Shown one piece after another: positions 5,540-12,585 of a stretch of DNA of 17,678 bases (position 1 is the first letter of the stretch; each line of letters starts with the position of its first letter). The stretch comes from DATBWZ01 sp036514535 (lineage in GTDB: Bacteria > JAMCPX01 > DATBWZ01). The notes under the pieces were generated by a model. That model had not been told where the DNA came from. It searched no databases and saw only the letters and a list, made by a program, of their open reading frames with translations. The DNA lies in contig DATBWZ010000131.1 in the NCBI GenBank assembly GCA_036514535.1, positions 1-17,678 of the forward strand, in the 5' to 3' direction. Both the position numbers and the translations under genes were made by a program.

Positions 5540-8322
5540 AGGGATGGATGCTCCGGATTTTTACCGACATCAGTTTTGTAATTCCAGCACCTTTCGCATT
5601 TTCTGCCACTTGCTCTTGTGATCTTTATTTTTAATCCTGGAATGGATTCATCCTTCAGAGATTCGTTCTCCGCAACAGGTGTAAGTTTGGTTTCGGATAC
5701 AATGAAGATGGTAGGCAGGTAGTCAGCATACTGCGCAAGAATATCCTTGATGTCCCCTGTTGCTTCTATCTCCACACATGCTTCAAGGGCGGAGCCAATG
5801 AACTGTTCCTTGCGCTTTATTTCAAGACCTTTGAGGACAACTTTTCTGATATCTAGGAGTTTGTTCCATCTTTTTGCGAGTTCAGTGTCTATGTATTTTT
5901 TATCAACCTCTGGCAGATTTGCAAGGAAAACGCTCTCAGCGCCTTTTTTGTACGGGATGCTCTGCCATATCTCCTCTGCTGTGAACGAGAGGACCGGCGC
6001 TATTAATTTTGTAATCGCTTCAAGGATTATGGAAAAAACAGTTTGTCCCGATTTTCTTTCCAGTGAGTTATTTCTGAAGGTGTACATCCTGTCTTTGAGA
6101 ATATCAAGATAAAATGAACTGAGGTCCACCACGCAGAAATTATATACCAGATGATATACTTCATGAAATAGATAATTCGTGTATGCTTTTGTCACTGTCT
6201 CAGTCAACTCCTGCAATCTGTGGAGAATGAACCGGTCTATTTCCAGCAGATTATCCTTTTTCACATATTCCTTTTCTACATCAAAGTCATAAATATTTGC
6301 AATAAGAAATCTCAGCGTGTTTCTGATCTTCCTGTATGCCTCAACAAGCCTTACGATTATTTCATCGGATATCCTGACATCGTCCCTGTAGTCTTCAGCA
6401 GACACCCAGAGCCGCAGGATCTCGGCGCCGTGCTTTTTGATAACCTCCTGCGGGGCAATGACATTGCCGAGCGATTTGCTCATCTTCTTGCCATTGCCGT
6501 CAACAGTGAACCCGTGGGTGAGGACGCTTGTGTATGGAGCCGAACCCCGTGTTGCTGTAGAGTGGAGCAGGCTTGTGTGGAACCAGCCCCTGTGCTGATC
6601 GCTTCCTTCAAGATACAGGTCCGCAGGCCATCTAAGTCCAGGCGTGTTTTCCAGCACCACTGCGTGGCTTACCCCGGAATCAAACCACACATCCAGAATA
6701 TCCTCTTCCTTTTTGAAAGCGGGATTGCCGCATTTTTGACAGATTGTGTTTACTGGAAGGATCTCTTCCGGCTGGAGTTCAAACCATGCATCGGTTCCAT
6801 TTTTTGCGAATTTGGACAGAAGTTTTTCCTTTGACTTGAGGATGGTTGAGAAGGGAACCGGGGTCTCGCATTTAGCGCAATAGATGGCAATAATCGGAAC
6901 ACCCCAGGCTCTCTGCCTGGATATGCACCAGTCAGGCCTTGATTTCATCATTCCCTCAATTCTGTTCCTGCCCCAGGGCGGGATCCAGTTGACCTTTTCT
7001 ATCTCCCGGAGAGATTTCTCCCTGAGATTCTCCTTTTCAACGGATATAAACCACTGCTCTGTTGCCCTGAATATTACCGGCTTCTTGCAGCGCCAGCAAT
7101 GGGGGTATGAGTGGGTGATGGATGATTCTTTAAGGAGCGCGCCGGTTTCTTTTAGTTTTTCAATAACCTTTTGGTTCGCTTTGAAGACATTCTCTCCTTC
7201 AAAAAATGGCGCTTCCTGCGTAAATCTTCCCCTTGAATCAACGGGAGAGAGTATCTCAAGATTGTACGCTCTTCCGGTTTTGTAATCGTCCTCTCCGTGT
7301 CCGGGCGCAGTATGCACGCAACCGGTCCCGTCTTCCTTTGAGACATACCCGGCAAGGACAAGTTTTGAGTCCCTTTCGTATATCGGGTGTTTTGCGTGTT
7401 CTTCCGTCCCTGCGAGTTTTTTGCCGCTGAAAGAAGCTATTATTTCATATTTTTCCGCAGATAATTCTTTCATAACCCTTTCAATAAGTTCCTTTGCCAG
7501 AATGATTACCCTTCCGCCCTTTTCTGTTTCTACGGCGCTGTATTCTAAATCCGGATGCAGGGCGATGGCAAGATTTGCGGGTATCGTCCAGGGCGTTGTT
7601 GTCCAGATAACGATGCTTGTGTTTTTGTTTTTTAGTTCAGGAATTGATTTTCCTGCTTCCAGATATGGAAATGCCACATAGATTGACGGCGAGGAATGCT
7701 CATCGTACTCAACCTCTGCCTCGGCAAGGGCGGTTTCACAGTGTATGCACCAGTAAACCGGCTTTTTCCTGCGATAGACGTATCCCTTCTCCGCCATTTT
7801 TAAAAATTCCCCGACAATGCCGGCTTCATACACCGGGCTCATCGTAAGATAAGGATTTTCCCATTCCCCTAAAACCCCAAGCCGCCTGAATTCATCGGAT
7901 TGAATGTTCACATATTTCCGGGCATATTCCCTGCATTCTTTTCTGAATTCAATTTTTGAAATGCCCCTTTTTTTATTGGCAAGCGCCTTGTCAACCTGGA
8001 GTTCAATCGGCAGTCCGTGGCAATCCCATCCAGGAATAAATCTTGATTCAAACCCCAGCATGTTCTTTGATTTTACGATTATATCTTTGAGGATCTTGTT
8101 AAGCGCATGGCCTATATGGATGTTTCCGTTTGCATAGGGCGGACCGTCGTGTAGAATGAAGGAATCCCTGCCCGAATTTTTCTCTGTCATCTTTTTGTAA
8201 ATTTGTTTTTCGTTCCAGAAATTGAGTATTTCCAGTTCTTTTTTTGCAAGGTCTGCTTTCATCGGAAATGAAGTTTTTGGCAGGCACAGCGTATCCCTGT
8301 AATCGGGCTTTTCCTGGTTCAT
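5509..8322 (-). CDS. ileS: Isoleucyl-tRNA synthetase
   Basis: Cytosolic class I synthetase that charges tRNA-Ile. The 937 residues match the usual bacterial length and carry every landmark: PPYANGNIHIGH (HIGH at 69-72), the CP1 editing domain with WTTTPWTIPAN and HTAPGHGEDDY, DVWFDSG, GSDQHRGWFHTSL, the KMSKS loop at 613-617, and a C-terminal zinc ribbon with Cys 909, 912, 929 and 932. The zinc ribbon marks the bacterial type that resembles E. coli IleS. It is the first gene of ileS-lspA-lgt, a common bacterial arrangement. No Shine-Dalgarno sequence precedes the ATG, whereas a TATAAT box lies only 8 bases upstream, suggesting a leaderless message. No T-box leader is visible upstream. Confidence 0.98.
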   Translation of the reverse strand: MNQEKPDYRDTLCLPKTSFPMKADLAKKELEILNFWNEKQIYKKMTEKNSGRDSFILHDGPPYANGNIHIGHALNKILKDIIVKSKNMLGFESRFIPGWDCHGLPIELQVDKALANKKRGISKIEFRKECREYARKYVNIQSDEFRRLGVLGEWENPYLTMSPVYEAGIVGEFLKMAEKGYVYRRKKPVYWCIHCETALAEAEVEYDEHSSPSIYVAFPYLEAGKSIPELKNKNTSIVIWTTTPWTIPANLAIALHPDLEYSAVETEKGGRVIILAKELIERVMKELSAEKYEIIASFSGKKLAGTEEHAKHPIYERDSKLVLAGYVSKEDGTGCVHTAPGHGEDDYKTGRAYNLEILSPVDSRGRFTQEAPFFEGENVFKANQKVIEKLKETGALLKESSITHSYPHCWRCKKPVIFRATEQWFISVEKENLREKSLREIEKVNWIPPWGRNRIEGMMKSRPDWCISRQRAWGVPIIAIYCAKCETPVPFSTILKSKEKLLSKFAKNGTDAWFELQPEEILPVNTICQKCGNPAFKKEEDILDVWFDSGVSHAVVLENTPGLRWPADLYLEGSDQHRGWFHTSLLHSTATRGSAPYTSVLTHGFTVDGNGKKMSKSLGNVIAPQEVIKKHGAEILRLWVSAEDYRDDVRISDEIIVRLVEAYRKIRNTLRFLIANIYDFDVEKEYVKKDNLLEIDRFILHRLQELTETVTKAYTNYLFHEVYHLVYNFCVVDLSSFYLDILKDRMYTFRNNSLERKSGQTVFSIILEAITKLIAPVLSFTAEEIWQSIPYKKGAESVFLANLPEVDKKYIDTELAKRWNKLLDIRKVVLKGLEIKRKEQFIGSALEACVEIEATGDIKDILAQYADYLPTIFIVSETKLTPVAENESLKDESIPGLKIKITRASGRKCERCWNYKTDVGKNPEHPSLCSRCVEAIS

Positions 8323-8330
8323 AAAGAATC

Positions 8331-8361
8331 ATTATATTTACAGAACTGGCTGAATTGTCAA
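8331..8361 (-). promoter_or_regulatory. Candidate promoter of ileS-lspA-lgt
   Basis: Minus-strand TTGACA (8361-8356) and a perfect TATAAT (8336-8331) are 19 bases apart, longer than ideal. Initiation about seven bases beyond the -10 box would fall one or two bases before the ileS ATG at 8322. The upstream gene ends close by on the same strand, so read-through could also contribute. Confidence 0.5.
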
Positions 8362-8413
8362 GGGAATTAAATTGAAAAAAGGAGCAGAAACTTATATGGA
8401 TACCCATGCAGGC

Positions 8414-8479
8414 TCATGGACAACTGTCTTTGCAGGTGCCATTAACGCACATATAACCATGACAGGTGGAATTAAGCGT
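8414..8479 (-). other. In-frame Cys-rich continuation of the lipoprotein after its TGA
   Basis: Reading on in the same frame past the TGA at 8482-8480 gives 21 sense codons and then a second TGA (8416-8414). The translation contains CHGYMCVNGTCKDSC, which closely parallels CVGDTCINGTCVSGC a little upstream of the TGA. This is too alike to be chance, so the segment was, or still is, coding. It may be read through, recoded, or cut off by a recent nonsense change. The sequence alone cannot decide. Confidence 0.6.
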
Positions 8480-9388
8480 TCATTGACAACCTTTCCCTGT
8501 ACACTCGCCACATCCTGAGACACACGTCCCATTGATGCAGGTATCACCCACGCAGCAGGCATGCGTTCCATCGCCACAGGGCTCTCCAGGGGAACTGCAA
8601 GGCGGATATCCGCTGGGACATTGACTCTCGGTCGTTGAACCGCCACATTCACAACTATCAGAAAGCACACTTGGAATACAAGCTGAGGTAGAATAGCAGT
8701 ACTGACCGCCGCCGCCACCACCACCTCCTTCGCCAATTGTGATTTTTACAGGGGGCGAACTCGTGATTTTACCACCATTATCTTCAAGCGAAACAAGCAC
8801 ATCTGTCATACCTTCAGGTATCTCAGTATAGCATGGCTCGCACTCGCCTGTGCTTGCGCATTGCCGGGTGCATGTTGAAAGGGATGGCTGGGTATCGGAC
8901 AGGCCCATATCAAACTCCGTGCCCCCGGACTGGGATTCGGATAAAGTGACCGTCTCTTCAAAATAAACATTCAGTTCCACGAAATACACAATTATCGTGG
9001 TAACCGTTATTGACGAATATATTTTGAAATGTACGGTAAATGTAACCTTTTCCCCTGATGTGATAGAACTTTTGGAAGATTCTACCGATGTGATAACGAG
9101 TGAATCCGGGGAGCATGTGTCATATCCAGAACATGAAGGGGTGGAGGGGTAACACGTATTATTACTGGCACAATGGTATGGATAATCGGTTGGACAGCAT
9201 TTATTGTCTTTGGCGCAATATAGCGGGTAATCAGGATTTGAACACGGCGGGAATCGTATCTCCGGAGCTCCCTTGTGAAAGGTCGCGTCTGGCAGGAATA
9301 TATACATCTTTTTTGCATCTTTTTTACATGCGGACGCTAATAAAATGACCATAAAGATTGCATAAAATATCTTTTTTAGATTCTTCAT
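8480..9388 (-). CDS. Cys-rich predicted lipoprotein, function unknown
   Basis: I do not recognise a named family. The 302 residues begin with a lipoprotein signal peptide (MKNLKKIFYAIFMVILLASAC). Cys21 is the predicted lipidated residue and Lys follows it, so under Lol-type rules it would go to the outer membrane. Residues about 49-92 are Cys-rich. Residues about 95-220 look like an all-beta, Ig-like sandwich (TSGEKVTFTVHFKIY), interrupted by a Cys cluster at 173-186. Eight consecutive Gly (221-228) form a linker, followed by a tail with many Cys (231-301) in CxNGTC-like repeats, suggesting disulfide-rich modules outside the cytoplasm. GGAGG nine bases upstream supports the start, and a strong promoter precedes it. 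The frame continues after the TGA into a further Cys repeat, so the annotated C-terminus is suspect. It lies next to lipoprotein-processing genes but is transcribed separately. Confidence 0.82.
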   Translation of the reverse strand: MKNLKKIFYAIFMVILLASACKKDAKKMYIFLPDATFHKGAPEIRFPPCSNPDYPLYCAKDNKCCPTDYPYHCASNNTCYPSTPSCSGYDTCSPDSLVITSVESSKSSITSGEKVTFTVHFKIYSSITVTTIIVYFVELNVYFEETVTLSESQSGGTEFDMGLSDTQPSLSTCTRQCASTGECEPCYTEIPEGMTDVLVSLEDNGGKITSSPPVKITIGEGGGGGGGGQYCYSTSACIPSVLSDSCECGGSTTESQCPSGYPPCSSPGEPCGDGTHACCVGDTCINGTCVSGCGECTGKGCQ

Positions 9389-9443
9389 CGCAATCTGCCT
9401 CCATTATTTTTTTTACATAATTTTATTTACAGTTATAGTAAGT

Positions 9444-9472
9444 ATGATAAATCAAGCGATATGGTTTGTCAA
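9444..9472 (-). promoter_or_regulatory. Strong sigma70-like promoter of the Cys-rich lipoprotein gene
   Basis: Minus-strand TTGACA (9472-9467), a 17-base spacer and TATCAT (9449-9444) form a near-consensus promoter. The start near 9437 leaves a leader of about 48 bases ending in GGAGG before the ATG. This suggests solid constitutive expression of the lipoprotein. Confidence 0.7.
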
Positions 9473-9502
9473 TAAATATTAACTGTCATAGGTGCTAACA
9501 GA

Positions 9503-9520
9503 TTGTTTAAGTTGTTTAAG
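9503..9520. repeat. Two tandem copies of TTGTTTAAG upstream of the lipoprotein promoter
   Basis: TTGTTTAAG occurs twice in immediate succession (9503-9511 and 9512-9520), about 30 bases upstream of the -35 box of the lipoprotein promoter and just beyond the end of the alcohol dehydrogenase gene. It could be a binding site for an activator or simply an AT-rich repeat. Confidence 0.45.
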
Positions 9521-9534
9521 CATAAAAATAAACC

Positions 9535-10536
9535 CTATCCAATAATTCGCAATACCCCAGCCCCATTTATCCTGCCCGTTTTCAAATTTTTGAGGGCAAT
9601 ATTTGCATCCTCAAGTCCAAAAATCTCAACGGATGTCTTCACAGGTATCTCCGAAGCAATTTTGAGCAATTCCTCTACATCCCTCCGTGTGCTGTTTGCA
9701 ACGCTGCGGAGTATCCGCTCATGGTACAGCAGGGAGTAATCCATTTCCGGGACCGGACTCATGTGAATTCCTGCAAGCGCAAGCGTTCCGCCCTTTTCAA
9801 TGTTCTTCAGCGCTATAGGAACAAGATCGCCCGCCGGTGCAAAGATTATAGCGCTGTCAAGGGGGTGGGGGCTGGAATCGCCGGGCATGCCGGTCCATTT
9901 TGCTCCGAGATGCTCCGCATGCTTTCTGTGCAGGCTACTCCTGGAGAAAACATATACCTCGCAGTCCAGATGCACCGCTATCTGTATAACTATATGTGCA
10001 GAAGCGCCGAATCCGTAGAGCCCGAACCTTTCCCCTGGCTTGACGCTGCTCAGTCTGAACGACCGGTAGCCGATTACGCCTGCGCATAGGAGCGGCGCTG
10101 CTTCTGCATCGGAGAAAATTTCAGGGATTGGATATGCAAAATCCTCATGAACGCTCATAAATTCTGCATATCCGCCGTCCACATGGTAGCCGGTGAATCT
10201 TGCATTTTCGCATAAGTTTTCCCTTTTGGCGAGACAGAATTTGCAACTGCCGCAACTGGAATAAAGCCAGGGAACGCCGGCTCTATCGCCCTTTTTGAAC
10301 TTTCTTACGCCCTTGCCGGTTTCATGGACTATGCCGACAACCTGGTGCCCTGGGATCAGGGACAATTTCCCTTCCTTTATATCACCTTCGGCAATATGGA
10401 GGTCTGTATGGCAGATTCCGCAGGTCTCCACCTTAATCAGGATTTCTTTGCTGCCGGTCCCGGGACGGGGCAGTTCAACTGATTTAAGCGGATTGCTTTC
10501 AATCGCTCCTGTTTTTTCAATGACCATTGCCTTCAT
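9535..10536 (-). CDS. Zinc-dependent alcohol dehydrogenase family protein
   Basis: Medium-chain dehydrogenase/reductase, cytosolic, expected to oxidise alcohols or reduce aldehydes with NAD(P). The substrate is not evident. From the chosen ATG at 10536 it has 333 residues. CGICHTD supplies catalytic-zinc Cys42, PGHQ gives His64 (with Gln in the usual Glu position), and LLCAGVIGYRS carries the third ligand. The structural zinc uses Cys 95, 98, 101 and 109. The nucleotide fold starts with GLYGFGASAH, where the last Gly of the usual GxGxxG is replaced; this matches the adh_fam_2 type of single-domain bacterial ADHs. The frame extends to 10587 inside radA, but MKAMVIEKTG aligns best as the N-terminus and begins four bases past the radA stop. 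No clear ribosome-binding site is seen, so translation is probably coupled to radA. Confidence 0.92.
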   Translation of the reverse strand: MKAMVIEKTGAIESNPLKSVELPRPGTGSKEILIKVETCGICHTDLHIAEGDIKEGKLSLIPGHQVVGIVHETGKGVRKFKKGDRAGVPWLYSSCGSCKFCLAKRENLCENARFTGYHVDGGYAEFMSVHEDFAYPIPEIFSDAEAAPLLCAGVIGYRSFRLSSVKPGERFGLYGFGASAHIVIQIAVHLDCEVYVFSRSSLHRKHAEHLGAKWTGMPGDSSPHPLDSAIIFAPAGDLVPIALKNIEKGGTLALAGIHMSPVPEMDYSLLYHERILRSVANSTRRDVEELLKIASEIPVKTSVEIFGLEDANIALKNLKTGRINGAGVLRIIG

Positions 10537-10540
10537 GAAA

Positions 10541-11902
10541 TTAGCCAAAAAGTTCGCTGATTGCCTCTTTGATCCATGCCGCCTCAACCACTTTCAGTTC
10601 CGTTTTCTTTTTTTCCGCTCTGTTCCTTGCGGGTATGATTGCCTTTGTGAATCCGAGCTTCTGCGCCTCCTTTATTCTTTCATCCAGAAGGGGCACAGCC
10701 CTTACCTCGCCGGCAAGGCTTACCTCGCCGATTACGATGGTTTTTGAGTCAACAGGTTTATCCTTGAAACTTGAGTAGAGCGCCGTAATAACACCAAGAT
10801 CAGAAGCGGATTCATTTATCTTAATTCCGCCGGCAGTGTTTAAGAAGATGTCATAGCCGAAGAAACTGTTGCCCGACCGCTTCTCAAGGATTGCGATAAG
10901 CAGATTGACCCTGTAAGGGTCAAAACCTATAATGTTTCTCCGCGGGGTTGGAAATGGCGTTGACGAAGCAAGCGCCTGCACCTCAATGAGAAGCGGCCTG
11001 GTTCCCTCCATTGAGCAGACCACAACCGACCCCGAGACATTGCCTGTCCTTCCCGACAGGAGAAATTCAGATGGATTTGTTACCTCAATAAGCCCGCCTT
11101 CGCCCATCCTGAATACGCCGATTTCGCTCACCGGACCAAAACGGTTTTTGTGCGAACGAAGTATTCTGAATTGCTGTTCCGCATCCCCTTCAAAATAAAG
11201 CACAGTATCAACTATGTGCTCCAGCACCCTTGGCCCGGCAATGCTCCCTTCCTTGGTGACATGGCCGATTATAAAGGTCATTATCCCCCTGTTTTTTGTG
11301 AGCACCATCAGCCTTCCTGCTGTTTCCCTTACCTGGGATACGCTCCCTGGAGCCGAGGTGAGTTCAGATGTGTAGGTCGTCTGGACGGAATCAAGTATCA
11401 GCACCGCCGGATTTATCTTCTCTATTGCTTCAAAGATGTTCTCAAGGCATGTTTCGCAGAGGATAAAAAGGCTCTCAGCATTGATTCCAAGCCTCTGTGC
11501 CCTCATCTTTATCTGGGAATAGGATTCCTCGCCGGAGACATACAGCACCCTGCTGCCTTTTTCGGATATGCTCCCAGCCGCCTGGAGCAGGAGGGTGGAT
11601 TTGCCTATCCCGGGATCCCCGCCCACCAGAACAAAGGACGCAGGCACAATCCCGCCGCCAAGAACCGTATCAAATTCTCCCACGCCTGTTTTGATCCTGG
11701 CAAGATCCTGAACGGATATTTCGTTGAGTTTTTTTACCTCACCCTTTGAGAGCATTGCCTGGCGGTTCTGGTTTTCCGGCGGGGATTCGTATGTCTCCTC
11801 AACAAGAGAGTTCCACTCCCCGCATTCAGGGCACCTGCCGAGCCATTTTGGCGTCTGGAAGCCGCATTTCTGACAGGAAAACACCGTGCGTTTTTTTACC
11901 AT
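10541..11902 (-). CDS. radA: DNA repair protein RadA (Sms)
   Basis: Hexameric ATPase that helps process recombination intermediates by driving branch migration with RecA. The 453 residues show the full architecture: an N-terminal C4 zinc finger (Cys 10, 13, 24, 27), a RecA-like core with Walker A GGDPGIGKST (K101) and Walker B LILD (D171), the RadA-specific SHKNRFG motif (252-256), and a C-terminal Lon-protease-like domain (FLNTAGGIKINESASDLG and following) that lacks protease function in this family. No Shine-Dalgarno sequence precedes the ATG. A -10 box with extended TG ends six bases upstream, so a leaderless mRNA is likely. The alcohol dehydrogenase follows four bases after the stop and probably shares its transcript. 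A LacI-type palindrome lies just upstream of the promoter. Confidence 0.97.
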   Translation of the reverse strand: MVKKRTVFSCQKCGFQTPKWLGRCPECGEWNSLVEETYESPPENQNRQAMLSKGEVKKLNEISVQDLARIKTGVGEFDTVLGGGIVPASFVLVGGDPGIGKSTLLLQAAGSISEKGSRVLYVSGEESYSQIKMRAQRLGINAESLFILCETCLENIFEAIEKINPAVLILDSVQTTYTSELTSAPGSVSQVRETAGRLMVLTKNRGIMTFIIGHVTKEGSIAGPRVLEHIVDTVLYFEGDAEQQFRILRSHKNRFGPVSEIGVFRMGEGGLIEVTNPSEFLLSGRTGNVSGSVVVCSMEGTRPLLIEVQALASSTPFPTPRRNIIGFDPYRVNLLIAILEKRSGNSFFGYDIFLNTAGGIKINESASDLGVITALYSSFKDKPVDSKTIVIGEVSLAGEVRAVPLLDERIKEAQKLGFTKAIIPARNRAEKKKTELKVVEAAWIKEAISELFG

Positions 11903-11908
11903 AGGCTG

Positions 11909-11937
11909 ATGATAACAGAATAAATGAACCGAGGCAA
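11909..11937 (-). promoter_or_regulatory. Extended -10 promoter of radA
   Basis: Minus-strand TTGCCT (11937-11932), 17 bases, then TATCAT (11914-11909) preceded by TGT as an extended -10. Counting seven bases beyond the -10 places the start at 11902, the A of the radA ATG, so the message would be strictly leaderless. Confidence 0.6.
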
Positions 11938-11953
11938 ATTAGAATTCCATCTC

Positions 11954-11969
11954 GTGCAAGCGCTTGCAC
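11954..11969. promoter_or_regulatory. Perfect 16-bp palindrome resembling a LacI-family operator
   Basis: GTGCAAGCGCTTGCAC is a perfect palindrome with the central CG and the TGnAAnCGnTTnCA pattern typical of LacI/GalR-family operators. Its centre lies about 60 bases upstream of the predicted radA start. No LacI-family regulator or sugar gene is in the window, so the binding protein is unknown, and the match may be fortuitous. Confidence 0.4.
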
Positions 11970-12175
11970 TGAAAACTTGCAGACCGCATGCTCATCCGCT
12001 ACTGCAGGTATGTCAGCATGAAGGAGAGAATAGAACTTTAATCCGCAGGAATAGGTGAGGGAAGAATTATTTTGTTAGATAAATTTGAAAAATTCACAGA
12101 ATGGATCTGTAATGATATTAATCGGTCAATGTTTTATGCACGGGCAAATTCTTTGGTTGCGAGACCGCATTGCGG

Positions 12176-12195
12176 GGGCACGCTGCCGCGTGCCC
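12176..12195 (+). repeat. Perfect GC-rich hairpin (8-bp stem, 4-base loop)
   Basis: GGGCACGC, loop TGCC, GCGTGCCC. It lies only seven bases upstream of a second hairpin that is followed by seven T. It may be part of a structured transcript end, or half of a small mobile palindromic repeat. Confidence 0.55.
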
Positions 12196-12202
12196 TAATT
12201 AA

Positions 12203-12229
12203 CCCCTCCGCCGAGCAGGGGATTTTTTT
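12203..12229 (+). terminator. Plus-strand Rho-independent terminator with no assigned gene
   Basis: CCCCT (12203-12207) pairs with AGGGG (12217-12221) around a nine-base loop, followed by A and seven T (12223-12229). The stem is short but GC-rich and the T-run is clear. No convincing gene on the plus strand precedes it, so it may end a small RNA or a decayed gene. Confidence 0.45.
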
Positions 12230-12292
12230 GAGGGTGGGTAATTTTTGTGCTTTAATTCAGATTGATTCTTTTGGTTAATCAAAATTCAAAAG

Positions 12293-12321
12293 TTGACTTT
12301 AAGCGGTAAAAATGATAAATT
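12293..12321 (+). promoter_or_regulatory. Candidate plus-strand promoter in the intergenic gap
   Basis: TTGACT (12293-12298), a 17-base spacer and TAAATT (12316-12321) preceded by TGA. The -10 context ATGATAAATT is identical to that of the candidate glnB promoter. It points at the short frame beginning at 12366. Confidence 0.35.
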
Positions 12322-12365
12322 AGGTCAAAATCCGGGTTAAATATTCGCATGTTAGGGATGGGAGC

Positions 12366-12470
12366 ATGAAAAGGTTTACTGAATCTGAAATTGATGGCTC
12401 AGATAATGCAAGAGGGAAGAAAGATTAAGTAACAGTAGGTGTAGCCATGCCTGACCATCAGACTTTCCAA
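12366..12470 (+). pseudogene. Possible relic of an IS3-family transposase OrfA
   Basis: The ATG at 12366 follows a GGGAG-like ribosome-binding site and begins MKRFTESEI, a typical start for the helix-turn-helix OrfA protein of IS3-type elements (transposase_8 family). The similarity fades at once and a stop occurs at 12426-12428. Further on in the same frame, PDHQTFQSK loosely recalls the GISDQTFYxWKSK region of such proteins. No inverted repeats or OrfB remain. This is a weak call resting on nine residues plus one vague echo. Confidence 0.25.
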
Positions 12471-12585
12471 AGTAAAGACTTAGTTCGCAAGGTCTCTCCC
12501 AATTGCGCCCCTTAGAGTCTATTAAAAATCGCAGTATTGTCCAATTTTTCGCTGAACGCTGATATGCGAAGAAGCAATAAAAAGT

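Larger units (their letters stand above)
11970..12585. other. Long intergenic region without a convincing gene
   Basis: About 600 bases between radA and the phospholipase gene. An open frame from TTG 12072 to 12278 exists, but its second half reads through two hairpins and a terminator, so I do not believe it as a whole; its first 25 codons look somewhat protein-like. The region holds a perfect hairpin (12176-12195), a plus-strand terminator (12203-12229), a plausible plus-strand promoter (12293-12321) and a possible transposase relic (12366-12470). No tRNA, 4.5S RNA, tmRNA or RNase P signature was recognised. The rest shows nothing I can name. Confidence 0.6.

Noticed and set aside
6220..6834. 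204-residue plus-strand frame inside ileS
   Set aside because: It is antisense to the strongly conserved catalytic region of ileS (includes the KMSKS codons) and has no family features of its own.
8392..8736. 114-residue minus-strand frame overlapping the lipoprotein 3' end, Ala/Val-rich
   Set aside because: It is another frame of the Gly- and Cys-rich tail. The lipoprotein frame has a signal peptide, Shine-Dalgarno sequence, promoter and coherent repeats, so this is a composition shadow.
12072..12278. 68-codon plus-strand frame from TTG as a gene
   Set aside because: Its second half reads through a perfect hairpin and a terminator with seven T, and no family was recognised. Described only within the intergenic entry.
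12548..12580. Nested TTCGC/GCGAA and TATTG/CAATA repeats downstream of the phospholipase-like gene
   Set aside because: Long loops, short stems and no T-tract, so neither a terminator nor a mobile repeat could be supported.
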